DNA of 64,000 bases from Agarilytica rhodophyticola. Its GTDB lineage: Bacteria > Pseudomonadota > Gammaproteobacteria > Pseudomonadales > Cellvibrionaceae. The position numbers and the translations under genes are program-made. Shown piece after piece: positions 45,401 through 53,886 of this stretch. The notes under the pieces were generated by a model, which saw only the letters and a program-made list of their open reading frames with translations, made no database searches and was not told the origin of the DNA. Each line of letters opens with the position of its first letter. The first letter of the stretch is position 1. Where the stretch lies: positions 2,503,001-2,567,000 of the forward strand of contig NZ_CP020038.1 of assembly GCF_002157225.2 (NCBI RefSeq). The letters are read 5' to 3'.

Positions 45401-47668
45401 AATGGTGATGGCAGTACCGGAACAAATGATGGTGCACCATTTGCACTCACAAGTAGTGATTATCGACCTATCTGGTCTGCTCAGGAACAACTTAGGTCCT
45501 TGGCAACATATACTGACAATAGATCCTCTTATGGTAGTTCAGCTGGTAATGGCCGTTATATTTTTACCAGCTTTGATCGTGACGGTGATGGCCAGGTCAT
45601 AGGGCCTGTTTTTGCCGATGCTAATCCCGGTTCGACGGCGACGGTTGATGGCGCCCATCCATTTGTTAGCAGTAACTTCGGTATTTCAGGAAATACCGGT
45701 AATGACACTCGCTTACTGGGGCTCAGTAATACAGCCACTCAAATCCAAATTGATAATCTTATTAACTATATTCGAGGTGAAGAGGGAATCCCGGGTACTC
45801 GTTCGAGAACACTGAACAGTGAAGCGAATTTGCTTGGAGATATTGTTAATTCAACACCTACAGTAGTGGGAGCTCCAAGTGAAGCATACGATGTAATCTT
45901 TAATGATGATACCTATGCAAATTATATTGCCCAGTATGCCGGTCGGCGCAATGTACTTTATGTGGGTGCTAATGACGGTATGTTGCACGCATTTAATGCC
46001 GGCTTCTTTAACCCTCAAGTATCACCTGGTGGTGATATTGCTTTCCAAACTACAGGTGGTGCTGGCACAACCCCACACCCTCTGGGTTCTGAGCTATGGG
46101 CTTATATTCCTTACAACCTTTTACCCCATTTACAGTGGTTGACTGCGCCTAATTATCCCCATGTGTACTATGTGGATGGGCCAGTGAAATCTTACGATGT
46201 GAATATATTCACACCAGACGCTGTGCACCCCGATGGTTGGGGAACCATTATTGTGGCTAGTATGCGTTTTGGCGGTGGTGATTACTCTATAGATCACGAT
46301 AATAATGCATCGACACCAGATATAACCACACGCTCAGCATACATTGTCATGGATGTTACTGATCCAGAAAGTCCGCCGGAACTTTTGGCGGAAATTACCG
46401 ATGAGGATTTGGGCTTTTCGACCGCTGTGCCTACCATTATTAAATATCGTCAGCCCCGCGCTAGTGGCTCCTATGTTGGTACTGGCGAAAATGCCTGGTA
46501 TCTTGCTTTTGGCTCTGGCCCTGCGGGTAACGATCCAGCATCTCGTCTGTCTGCACTAAACTTGGCGGTGAGTAATAAGTCCGCCAAGGTCTACTTATTT
46601 GATTTAGTTAATAGAACTTCAGGTACACCACTACAGAAGATAGAGTTAACCGACGGAGCTGGCCCTGAGATAAATAGCTTTACCGGCGGCTTTGAAACAG
46701 CAGATTGGGACATCGACTATCAAGATGACGCTTTATATTTTGGTCTTATTGGTGGTACTCCTGCGGTGCCTACAGGTAAGCTCAAACGTGGTCGTGTTGC
46801 ATCGGCATCGGGCTCTAATATCTCTCTGAATTTTTCGAACCTCTATAATGATACAAACCGTGCATTTAGTGCTACACCCCGCACATTTAGAGATGAAGAA
46901 GGGGATTTTTGGGTGTTCGCAGGTACCGGACGTTTCTTTGTTCCTCAAGATAATGTTTCTAGGCAGACGCAATACTATTTCGGCATTAAAGAGCCTAAAG
47001 ATGCGAATGGTAATCCGCGTTTGGATGTTACGGTTAACAGTAACGATCTTGTAGATACCACTGGCGTGGATGTTTTTGAAGACGGCCAGGTGTTCGGTGA
47101 TGGTGGTTCAACAGTAACTTTATCAGCTGGTGGCGCATCCGAAGCTGTTGCTATTTTCCAAGATGTATTGGATTTTGTTGCTGATCATGGTGGTTGGCAA
47201 TTTGAGTTTAGGTCTCCTGGCGCTGCTCGTCATACTCCCGGTTCTGGCGATCTTATGCGCAATACAACGCAATCGGCTTTGGCGGGTACATCGTTAATTA
47301 TTACTACCTATAACGCTACCGGAGAGTTTTGTGACTCAGAAGGAGAAGGTTTTCTATTTGCACCTCACCTTGGTGCCGGTATTCCTGCACCTTTTGCACC
47401 TGTTGATATTGATCCTACCGATAGAATTCCAGCACTTGAAGCCGGTGATCCCCCGGTAGCACGAGTGTTACAAGGCATCACACTGGGGGATGGCCCTCCC
47501 TCTGCACCAGAAGTCATTCAGCCACAGAAAAAGGATGGCCCTGCTGGCCCTTGTCAGGGATATCAGGTAATCACTCAGTCATCCACTGCTGATATAAATA
47601 AAACCCAGATTGCATGTCAGGGCTTACCTGCAGGCCGTCGTGGCTGGCGTGAGCTTCCCGTTAACTAG
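42431..47668 (+). CDS. pilY1: PilY1-type pilus tip adhesin/biogenesis protein, cassette 2
   Basis: A 1745-aa paralogue of the protein at 31883. The signal peptide ends PAYAQ; the Met at 42470 is an alternative start. The opening DSTTPLVMLVMSRD and the SDLDGDG calcium-type loop are conserved, as is the C-terminal propeller (STPTVVGAP, LYVGANDGMLHAFNAGFF, VYYVDGPVKSYDVNIF). The loop equivalent to the copy 1 EF-hand is D1049, D1051, D1053, G1054 but ends in Val at position 12 (residue 1060). The mid-region near residues 600-680 is the most divergent and includes a Pro-rich insert (WPAAAPPPGDNDW). Intact, no frameshift. Confidence 0.94.
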   Translation: MAIFSHFNQLKIDMNVKQYIERCFCLVLLSVSFSVMNPAYAQVAEDYSILPPTVVDSTTPLVMLVMSRDNQLWHKAYNDYSDLDGDGVLDTTYKDDFEYYGYFHSDFCYSYSGPGQRFSPTSRVRAGSHQCSNAWSGNFLNWLTTTRIDVVRKVLYGGYRLIDNNSATVLQRAFIPADNHAFVKVVRNTDITGDISDYTPIRGQSELSFCNVTDAQAGGPTFSADINLNITPPRLKVAVGNEFAWAGSERNQCQYEDEGGRAEFSARRPPFGSISGIPRDSELVVRVEVCVDGFDATDDQACQEYRDQSTGDVNEKPFGLLQTYGETGTYKFGLMTGSYSNNEDGGVLRKNVTFMGGLDANPSDLEIDSRTGIFINQSGASEGIIRTLNLLRIQGWEYNSTTYLDCNRPGISELEFLTSGSSERECKDWGNPLSEIYLEALRYIGAASPTPAFRADNPDVLTGLNTATWADPYDADAPCSQCSVIVLSTGLNNFDGDELGSASSLPGFSAARMRLETDRVGVAEGLNSGTYIVGQSPGGGGTADECDAKSISRFSGVSGPCPEVPSLNGSYNIAGAALYANQNDLRTDLEGDQTVSTYTVALAESLPSFNLPQGSANPITIVPTCRSHPWPAAAPPPGDNDWGECSLVDLTVVEQNANYGRFVVAWEDSTWGNDYDMDSYAVIEYCVASGNQTTVRNACPDLGYNDQNPNYHNRRPRGSSYNYRVHQRQPQWQSAAPGQVQIRMSVAGAATSFAMRLGYTVSGSNGQDGSYVNEVLRYGNYNFNGVLRAIPGANTAGLANNRVIWSENVRVFSGDSSSSGPKLLQNPLWYAAKYGAFEDVNDDGLPDTTPEWDRLDIEGNEVVDGSGNVIGDGIPDSFFPVRNPARLPQALTTIFANLNSRISSGSAAAVNAQTGSGEGAIYQALYSPRLEDSNSNSITWFGTVNGLFLDDRGRIREDGDQDGILTNSDRILELNFDEAAGETLVQAITVNGDGSTGTNDGAPFALTSSDYRPIWSAQEQLRSLATYTDNRSSYGSSAGNGRYIFTSFDRDGDGQVIGPVFADANPGSTATVDGAHPFVSSNFGISGNTGNDTRLLGLSNTATQIQIDNLINYIRGEEGIPGTRSRTLNSEANLLGDIVNSTPTVVGAPSEAYDVIFNDDTYANYIAQYAGRRNVLYVGANDGMLHAFNAGFFNPQVSPGGDIAFQTTGGAGTTPHPLGSELWAYIPYNLLPHLQWLTAPNYPHVYYVDGPVKSYDVNIFTPDAVHPDGWGTIIVASMRFGGGDYSIDHDNNASTPDITTRSAYIVMDVTDPESPPELLAEITDEDLGFSTAVPTIIKYRQPRASGSYVGTGENAWYLAFGSGPAGNDPASRLSALNLAVSNKSAKVYLFDLVNRTSGTPLQKIELTDGAGPEINSFTGGFETADWDIDYQDDALYFGLIGGTPAVPTGKLKRGRVASASGSNISLNFSNLYNDTNRAFSATPRTFRDEEGDFWVFAGTGRFFVPQDNVSRQTQYYFGIKEPKDANGNPRLDVTVNSNDLVDTTGVDVFEDGQVFGDGGSTVTLSAGGASEAVAIFQDVLDFVADHGGWQFEFRSPGAARHTPGSGDLMRNTTQSALAGTSLIITTYNATGEFCDSEGEGFLFAPHLGAGIPAPFAPVDIDPTDRIPALEAGDPPVARVLQGITLGDGPPSAPEVIQPQKKDGPAGPCQGYQVITQSSTADINKTQIACQGLPAGRRGWRELPVN

Positions 47669-47680
47669 ATAGTGAGTACT

Positions 47681-48139
47681 ATGCGAAAAACACAAAATAA
47701 ATACGATTCGGCTCAACGAGGTTTTAACTTGATTGAGCTCATGATAGTGGTTGCGATCATCGCTATTGTTGCTGCTATAGGTTATCCCAGCTACCAAGCT
47801 TCTCTAGAAAAGTCTCGACGCACAGATGCTAAAGATTCACTGTTGCAGGCAGCGGCTCTGCAAGAGCGCTGGTATATTCAGCGTAACCAATATACAGATG
47901 TCATAGCTGATATTGGTGGCGCTGTTAGTAAAGAAGGTTATTACCAGTTAGCTACGGCGTTTAATGTAGGCGGTGCTAGCTGTAATGCTGCAGCACCGGA
48001 GAGTTGTTTTACCGTGACAGCGACTGCTCAAGGTGTGCAAAGTGGCGATGATCAATGTCAATCTTTTACTATCGATAATCTAGGGCGCCGAAGATCAGAG
48101 GGAGCGGGCGGTACAGATACAACCGCGATCTGCTGGTAG
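47681..48139 (+). CDS. pilE: PilE-type minor pilin, cassette 2
   Basis: A 152-aa prepilin from ATG 47681 (in-frame GTG at 47672 possible; the same ATAGTGAGTA stretch precedes the ATG in both cassettes). Cleavage after G14 (AQRG/FNLIELMIVVAI), Glu at +5, then GYPSYQASLEKSRRTDAKDSLLQAAALQERWY. The head has a differently spaced cysteine pair (GASCNAAAPESC) and ends in ICW. It ends cassette 2 and converges on the third FimT-like gene. Confidence 0.92.
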   Translation: MRKTQNKYDSAQRGFNLIELMIVVAIIAIVAAIGYPSYQASLEKSRRTDAKDSLLQAAALQERWYIQRNQYTDVIADIGGAVSKEGYYQLATAFNVGGASCNAAAPESCFTVTATAQGVQSGDDQCQSFTIDNLGRRRSEGAGGTDTTAICW

Positions 48140-48152
48140 CATTTATCTTTCA

Positions 48153-48186
48153 CAAACCCGGTAGCCTTGGCGCTTTGCCGGGTTTG
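48153..48186. terminator. Shared hairpin between pilE (cassette 2) and the third FimT-like gene
   Basis: A perfect 9-bp inverted repeat CAAACCCGG/CCGGGTTTG with a 16-nt loop lies midway between two convergent stops. There is no T-run, but its position suits a bidirectional terminator or transcript-end stabiliser. Confidence 0.5.
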
Positions 48187-48202
48187 CCGGTTTGACGTAG
48201 AT

Positions 48203-48760
48203 TTAGCACGAAATTGGCGACCCTGATGTCATATCGACGATACCATCTCCATCTAAATCTCTCCCAATATAAGATCTGCCCGACATACTCACAGTAATTC
48301 TTGAAGATGCTGTGTGGTATTTGGCGTGGCAATAAATAAAACTCCCTGCTTGTTCGGCACTGCCTTCTTTTTTGAAGCGGATGTAGTGCCTCCTTAGTGC
48401 TGCTCTTAAGTTGAGCTGTCCAGAGTAATCTAGAGATGAAATAAGAAATATATGTTCGTTATCTGTGATTGCTGCATTTTTATCACGATCTATAAAAATA
48501 CTGATTTCTTTGAAATCATTAGCGACGCATTCTTGTTGCTGATTGATACCACACAACGTGACGGTGCTATTGCTAGACAACGCGAAATCTCTGGCTGCAG
48601 CAAGGGATCTCGCTAGTGTTGATGTGAGTACATAACTTTGCATTCTGGCTTGAATGCTAGAGAAACTTGGAATTCCAACGCCTATTAACAGTGCGACTAT
48701 TGATAGGCAAATTAATAATTCTGCAAGTGTTAAACCTTGATTATATTTATATCGCTTCAT
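48203..48760 (-). CDS. Third FimT/GspH-type pseudopilin
   Basis: A 185-aa prepilin with cleavage after G9 (KYNQG/LTLAELLICL), Leu at +1 and Glu at +5. The GspH-type domain contains SLAAARDFALSSNSTVTLCG and IFIDRDKNAAITDNE, and it ends in RDLDGDGIVDMTSGSPISC, echoing the C-termini of the cassette FimT proteins. It is much more distant from those two than they are from each other. It lies in line with pilR/pilS (same strand) and so sits where fimT lies in P. aeruginosa, next to pilR. Confidence 0.88.
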   Translation of the reverse strand: MKRYKYNQGLTLAELLICLSIVALLIGVGIPSFSSIQARMQSYVLTSTLARSLAAARDFALSSNSTVTLCGINQQQECVANDFKEISIFIDRDKNAAITDNEHIFLISSLDYSGQLNLRAALRRHYIRFKKEGSAEQAGSFIYCHAKYHTASSRITVSMSGRSYIGRDLDGDGIVDMTSGSPISC

Positions 48761-49009
48761 ACGTTGTCCTTAACTCGAGTTGCAGAGCTGATTCGCCTCA
48801 GCCCTATATCCTTTTAATGCAATGTGAACATCTATCTATCTTTAACTATCAATGAGTACATTAATAGTTAAAGAGGAATACTAGCATAAATGTTTATTTT
48901 TGCGCCACCTGCCTCAAGCTATGTCCCGTGTAAGCTTTTTCCTACAAATGACAATCCAGAACCAATTACAAGAGTCTAATTACATTGAAGAAATTCTGAA
49001 CTCTTTTGA

Positions 49010-50377
49010 TTACTCTGTATCGGTATCATCGGCCAATCCCAGCTTGGATAAGCGATAGCGAAAAGACCTAAAGCTTATCCCTAATTTTTTTGCTGCAAGT
49101 GTTTTATTCCAACGAACATGCTCAAGGGCGTCTGATAAAATCTCTTTCTCAACCTCAGCCAGGTACTCATCGATCGATGGGTATTTTAAACAGTTGTTAT
49201 AATAGTTAAGAGGTTGATTATCCTTCTGGCTAATCTTTTGTGATGCCGATAAAAGTAGGTCGCCAACTTCAATAGTAGAGTTGTCACAGAGGGTGTAAGC
49301 TCGTTCAAGAATATTTTCCAACTCGCGAATATTTCCTGGAAACGAATAGCGCATGAGTTCTGCTAGGGCACCTTTGGATAGCGTTGTTTGTGGTTGACTA
49401 TTACCACCATCAATACGTTGCAAAAAGTACTGGGCTAGGGCAGGGATATCTTCACCACGATCTCTCAAGCTAGGAACGTTTAACTGAATCACATTTAGAC
49501 GGTAAAATAAGTCTTGGCGAAACTCATCTGCCTCTACTAAGCGTTGTAAGTTCTTATGTGTTGCACATAAAATTCTTACATCAGTGATAATTTCTCCATG
49601 TGCACCGACAGGTCGGATCGCTTTTTCTTGAATTGCTCGTAGCAACTTTACCTGCATATCTAACGGTAAATCTGCCACTTCATCTAAAAATAGAGTGCCA
49701 CCTTCTGCTGCTTGAAACAAGCCTAGTTTGTCTTGAGTTGCACCAGTGAAAGATCCTTTCTTATGGCCAAAAAACTCACTTTCCATAAGCTCTTTTGGAA
49801 TCGCCCCACAGTTTACAGGAACGAAAGGTTTTTTTGCTCTTGGCCCTTGATTGTGAATGGATCTTGCCACTAGTTCTTTACCACTGCCAGACTCACCACT
49901 GATATATATAGGTGCTTGTGACCGAGCGAGTTTTCTAATCGACACTTTTAACGCTTGAATACTCGGTGAATCACCGATGATTTGATCGTCGTATTGTTCA
50001 CTATCGGTGAGCTGGTTTGAGGTAATGGCCGTGTTAACTAGGTGACGTAGAGCGTTGACATCAATGGGCTTGTTGACAAAGTCAAAGGCGCCGGACTTCA
50101 TTGCTTGAACAGCGGTATCCATGTTGCCGTGTGCCGTGATGACGGCAATAGGTAATTCAGGGATATTCTTTTGTACATGTTGTACTATTTCAAGACCACT
50201 GCCATCGGGCAGTCTCATGTCGGTCAGACACAAATTAAATGTTTTGCTCTCTAGCAATTTTTTTGCCTGCGAGACATTAGCCGCCACTTCTGTTGAAATA
50301 TCCATGCGATTTAGAGTGATAGATAGAAGTTCGCGGATGTCTGGTTCGTCATCAATAATTAATGCTCGTGTTGTCAT
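49010..50377 (-). CDS. pilR: PilR-type sigma-54-dependent response regulator
   Basis: A 455-aa NtrC-family regulator. The receiver domain (about residues 1-115) has the phospho-accepting D53 (LTDMRLPDG) and IIDDE. The AAA+ domain (about 135-365) has Walker A GESGSGKE (161-168), the sigma-54-contacting GSFTGA loop (208-213, Ser in place of the common Ala), and FLDEVADLPL. The C-terminal Fis-type helix-turn-helix contains AKKLGISFRSFRYRL. In Pseudomonas PilR activates the major pilin gene pilA with sigma-54. It follows pilS with a 2-bp gap. Confidence 0.95.
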   Translation of the reverse strand: MTTRALIIDDEPDIRELLSITLNRMDISTEVAANVSQAKKLLESKTFNLCLTDMRLPDGSGLEIVQHVQKNIPELPIAVITAHGNMDTAVQAMKSGAFDFVNKPIDVNALRHLVNTAITSNQLTDSEQYDDQIIGDSPSIQALKVSIRKLARSQAPIYISGESGSGKELVARSIHNQGPRAKKPFVPVNCGAIPKELMESEFFGHKKGSFTGATQDKLGLFQAAEGGTLFLDEVADLPLDMQVKLLRAIQEKAIRPVGAHGEIITDVRILCATHKNLQRLVEADEFRQDLFYRLNVIQLNVPSLRDRGEDIPALAQYFLQRIDGGNSQPQTTLSKGALAELMRYSFPGNIRELENILERAYTLCDNSTIEVGDLLLSASQKISQKDNQPLNYYNNCLKYPSIDEYLAEVEKEILSDALEHVRWNKTLAAKKLGISFRSFRYRLSKLGLADDTDTE

Positions 50378-50379
50378 AC

Positions 50380-51966
50380 TTATATCATGCGTTGATGGTG
50401 AGGAAAGTTAATTTTAAAGCAACTCTTGTTATCGTCTGTTTTTAAATAGCTCAGCGAAGCTTGATTAATTTCACAAAGCTCGCGAGAAAGGTATAAACCC
50501 AAGCCTGTACCGTGTTCAGCCGTAGTAAAAAACGGCTCAAAAATACTTTGTATGTGGTCTTTTGAAACTCCAACTCCATTGTCCACAACATCAATAAAGG
50601 TTGTGTCGTCATTGATGCTAAGCCCCGATGTGACGGTTATAGAGGCGACATTTGTAGCCTCCATACTATAACGCAAACCGTTGTCAAACAAGTTGGTTAA
50701 AATTTGTCTTAGGTGAGAGGGATCCATTTTTACTCGAGGTTGCTGACTATCCGAGTGATATGTAATTTCACAATTTTTGGTATCTGAATATTCTTTGATA
50801 AAAATCGGTATCCAGTCACATAAATCTATCAGTTCAGCCTTAGGCTCTTTTCGCTTTGATAGTGCCATGGTGTTTTCAATTATCTGATTCATTCTAACGG
50901 AATGTTGGAGAATAATTTCAGTAAATCGAACATCACTGGGATCGAGATATTGAGATTCGGATAACAGCTGTGCAGCATGGGAGATAGCGCCCAGTGGATT
51001 GCGGACCTCATGAGCAATGCTCGCTGTCAGACGGCCTAAAGATGCGAGTTTAAGTTGCTGTGCTTGCTGAATTAAAAAACGGTAGTCCTCCAGATAGAGA
51101 ATGGTCTTATGTCGGTTAGTGGTGTCGAGAGAAGCAAAATTTATTCGTATTTCCCGGCGAGAATTAATCGTGTCCACCTCCGACATGCCGGTTATAGGAT
51201 TACTCCGCCAGTTGTTGACTAGCTGTTCCAGGTTACCGATATTGGAAATATCTGTGCCCAGGTAAGATTGCCCTCGCGGCAGGTCTAACAACTGTCTCGC
51301 TGAGTCGTTAATTAATTCAATCTTGTTGTGTTCATCCAGTACGGCGATGCCAGTTCTCATCCTCGCTACAATATGCTGTGCTAATTGTACCAGCTGTGAT
51401 GCATACTCAGTTTTTTCGGCGGCTTCTTTGGTGCTTGTGCGAATTTTATCGGTCAAATATTGAAAACTGATGCTGGTAATAAAAACCAAAAAACCTAGTG
51501 TTCCAGCACTAAACATTGCCCCTACTATGTTGTTACTTTTGGTACTATAAAGTGTTTCTCCAATAATTAATAAAGAGGTTACAGCTGCAAAGGCGAGAGC
51601 CAGTTGTCCTGGTAAAAACATACTAGCAATAGCGGCAGTGATTACCAGTAAATATCCCAAGCCGTTGGTGATACCGCCACTTGCATGAATTAGTATCAAA
51701 AGTACAACGATATCCGTGATGAGCAGCACGCTCACTTTGTAATTAGATTGGAATGAACTTCGATCAAACAACAGCACCATGGATAGGGACGTTATCATCA
51801 TATATCCCACACTTACCCACCGGAAAAGCTCGGGATCACTGTTACCTAAGGCACTGCTAGTTGGCTGCGATACATACATAATGTAGAGTAAAACAGCGAG
51901 AATAAGCCGATAAAACAGGTAAACTCGCAAGGTGCGGAAGTTATAAATATCTTGATTGGTATCCAC
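50380..51966 (-). CDS. pilS: PilS-type sensor histidine kinase
   Basis: A 528-aa kinase. About six hydrophobic segments fill residues 15-172, matching the multi-pass sensor of PilS, followed by a PAS-like region (about 190-295), a dimerisation/phosphoacceptor helix with H319 in ASIAHEVRNPLG, and a HATPase domain with DNGLRYS, DNGVGV and HGTGLGLYLSRE. PilS senses pilin level in the inner membrane and phosphorylates PilR. It is upstream of pilR in one operon. The gene faces away from nadE. Confidence 0.95.
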   Translation of the reverse strand: MDTNQDIYNFRTLRVYLFYRLILAVLLYIMYVSQPTSSALGNSDPELFRWVSVGYMMITSLSMVLLFDRSSFQSNYKVSVLLITDIVVLLILIHASGGITNGLGYLLVITAAIASMFLPGQLALAFAAVTSLLIIGETLYSTKSNNIVGAMFSAGTLGFLVFITSISFQYLTDKIRTSTKEAAEKTEYASQLVQLAQHIVARMRTGIAVLDEHNKIELINDSARQLLDLPRGQSYLGTDISNIGNLEQLVNNWRSNPITGMSEVDTINSRREIRINFASLDTTNRHKTILYLEDYRFLIQQAQQLKLASLGRLTASIAHEVRNPLGAISHAAQLLSESQYLDPSDVRFTEIILQHSVRMNQIIENTMALSKRKEPKAELIDLCDWIPIFIKEYSDTKNCEITYHSDSQQPRVKMDPSHLRQILTNLFDNGLRYSMEATNVASITVTSGLSINDDTTFIDVVDNGVGVSKDHIQSIFEPFFTTAEHGTGLGLYLSRELCEINQASLSYLKTDDNKSCFKINFPHHQRMI

Positions 51967-52194
51967 GTATAATGAGCCTTTTAAATACTTTTGCGCTTTC
52001 AGTGCACATAGAAGAAAATGGTGCCTATTGAATATCGATGGCTAATCGAGAGTCATGCTTTAGCCATACTTGTTTTATTGACATGATGACGAGAGTTTCT
52101 CAGTAAGATGAGCTAAGCCAGTGTCTAAGTATAACTGTTTGAAACTTTCCGACGCGTGATAAGCATTGGCATGTTATTGGAGTATAAGAAATTT

Positions 52195-53826
52195 ATGTCG
52201 AAGTTGAATATAGCCATGGCGCAAATAAATGCCTTGGTGGGTGATATTGTTGGAAATACGGAAAAAGTTATTGCAACTGTAAAGAATGCGCAAGAGCGTC
52301 TTTGTGCCGATGTCATTGTTTTTCCTGAATTGACACTTACCGGATATCCTCCAGAAGATCTACTTCTGCGTCCGAGCCTTGATGATCGTATTGATGCGGC
52401 CCTAAATTCTATATGTGATGCAAATTTAAGTGTCTACACCGTTATTGGATACCCAAAACGTGTTGAAGGCAAGCTCTACAACGTGGCAGGTGTTGTATTT
52501 GAAGGGCAAGTGGTGTGCGAGTATATAAAACAATGTTTGCCCAATTATCAAGTCTTCGATGAAAAGAGGTATTTTTCTGAAGGCTCTACAGCAAGCAGTT
52601 TTAGCGTTAACGGTATTAAAATCGGTCTGACTGTTTGCGAGGATATATGGGACGGCAGTCCAATAACGCAGTCCAAAACAGCAGGCGTTGATTTGTTACT
52701 AAATATCAGCGCCTCACCATTTCACTTAAATAAGCAGCAATATCGCGAGCGTTTGGTTCGTGATCGTGCACAAGAGGTGTCCCTACCAATTGTATTTGTT
52801 AACTGGGTGGGAGGACAAGACGAGTTAGTCTTTGACGGTGGCTCAGTTGCTTTTAATCCTGATGGCGAGCTGGTAGTGCGCTGTCCAATGTTTGAAGAGT
52901 CTTTGGTGGTAGCACAATACGATCATAGCTCGCGCAAGTTGAGTTCGGTTTCTCTGGGGGCCGTATGCGAGCTGGGAGATGAACTGAGCATTGCTTATCG
53001 CGCACTGGTGTTAGGTGTTAGAGATTATGTCAATAAAAACCGCTTCAAAGGGGTTGTTTTGGGGCTTTCTGGCGGCATTGATTCGGCCCTCACATTGGCT
53101 ATTGCGTGCGATGCTATAGGCCCAGAACGCGTTGAAGCGGTGATGATGCCGTTTCGTTATACCTCGGATATGAGTATTAACGATGCCAAAGAGGAAGCAG
53201 ACTTATTAGGCGTTAAGTACCGATCTATCGGAATTGAACCCATGTATTCTGCATTCACTGCCAGTTTAGAAGAGGCATTCGAAAATACACAAAAGGATAA
53301 AACTGAGGAGAACCTGCAAGCTAGAACCCGTGGCGTGTTATTGATGGCTTTGTCGAATAAATTGGGATATCTCGTGTTAACTACCGGCAATAAGAGCGAG
53401 ATGGCAGTGGGTTATGCAACGCTCTATGGGGATATGGCCGGCGGCTTAGATGTGCTCAAAGATGTGCCTAAAACTATGGTGTTTAAGTTGGCCCGCTACC
53501 GCAATACAATCGAGTATGTTATCCCAGAAAGCGTTATCACTCGACCCCCTTCAGCCGAGTTGGCGCCAGATCAGAAAGATGAAGATTCTCTTCCGGCTTA
53601 CGATATTCTTGATCAGATACTGGAGCTATATATTGAAAAAGACTGCAGCTATGATCAAATTGTCGAGCAGGGTTTTGATGCAGAAGACGTCAGACAAGTT
53701 ATTCGTTTAGTTGATTTGAATGAATATAAGCGAAGACAGGCACCGATTGGCATTAGGATGAGTGAGAGAGCCTTCGGACGCGACCGTCGTTATCCGATAA
53801 CCAATGGCTGGCATATTGGGAGCTAA
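52195..53826 (+). CDS. nadE: Glutamine-dependent NAD+ synthetase
   Basis: A 543-aa two-domain enzyme, starting at ATG 52195 (MSKLNIAMAQINALVGDI); the frame opens at a GTG at 52156, but the family N-terminus supports the later start. The nitrilase-type glutaminase domain has catalytic E45, K112 and C148 (TVCEDIWDG). The synthetase domain has the PP-loop SGGIDS at 292-297 and NKSEMAVGYATLYGDMAGG. It amidates nicotinate adenine dinucleotide to NAD+ with glutamine nitrogen. It sits between pilS and bamD, which are neighbours in Pseudomonas. Confidence 0.97.
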   Translation: MSKLNIAMAQINALVGDIVGNTEKVIATVKNAQERLCADVIVFPELTLTGYPPEDLLLRPSLDDRIDAALNSICDANLSVYTVIGYPKRVEGKLYNVAGVVFEGQVVCEYIKQCLPNYQVFDEKRYFSEGSTASSFSVNGIKIGLTVCEDIWDGSPITQSKTAGVDLLLNISASPFHLNKQQYRERLVRDRAQEVSLPIVFVNWVGGQDELVFDGGSVAFNPDGELVVRCPMFEESLVVAQYDHSSRKLSSVSLGAVCELGDELSIAYRALVLGVRDYVNKNRFKGVVLGLSGGIDSALTLAIACDAIGPERVEAVMMPFRYTSDMSINDAKEEADLLGVKYRSIGIEPMYSAFTASLEEAFENTQKDKTEENLQARTRGVLLMALSNKLGYLVLTTGNKSEMAVGYATLYGDMAGGLDVLKDVPKTMVFKLARYRNTIEYVIPESVITRPPSAELAPDQKDEDSLPAYDILDQILELYIEKDCSYDQIVEQGFDAEDVRQVIRLVDLNEYKRRQAPIGIRMSERAFGRDRRYPITNGWHIGS

Positions 53827-53837
53827 ATTTATCAATC

Positions 53838-53880
53838 GTGTGTGGTGAATATTTTGTCCGAGCTGAACTTCACCACACAC
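53838..53880. terminator. Strong shared hairpin between nadE and bamD
   Basis: A perfect 12-bp inverted repeat GTGTGTGGTGAA/TTCACCACACAC (53838-53849, 53869-53880) with a 19-nt loop lies between convergent stops. Neither side has a T-run, so it may work as a bidirectional transcript end by structure alone. Confidence 0.6.
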
Positions 53881-53886
53881 AAGCGT

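Noticed and set aside
28997-48139. The duplicated pilus cassettes as an assembly error
   Set aside because: The copies differ at many synonymous sites, in protein lengths and in inserts, so they are true paralogues and not a collapsed or repeated contig.
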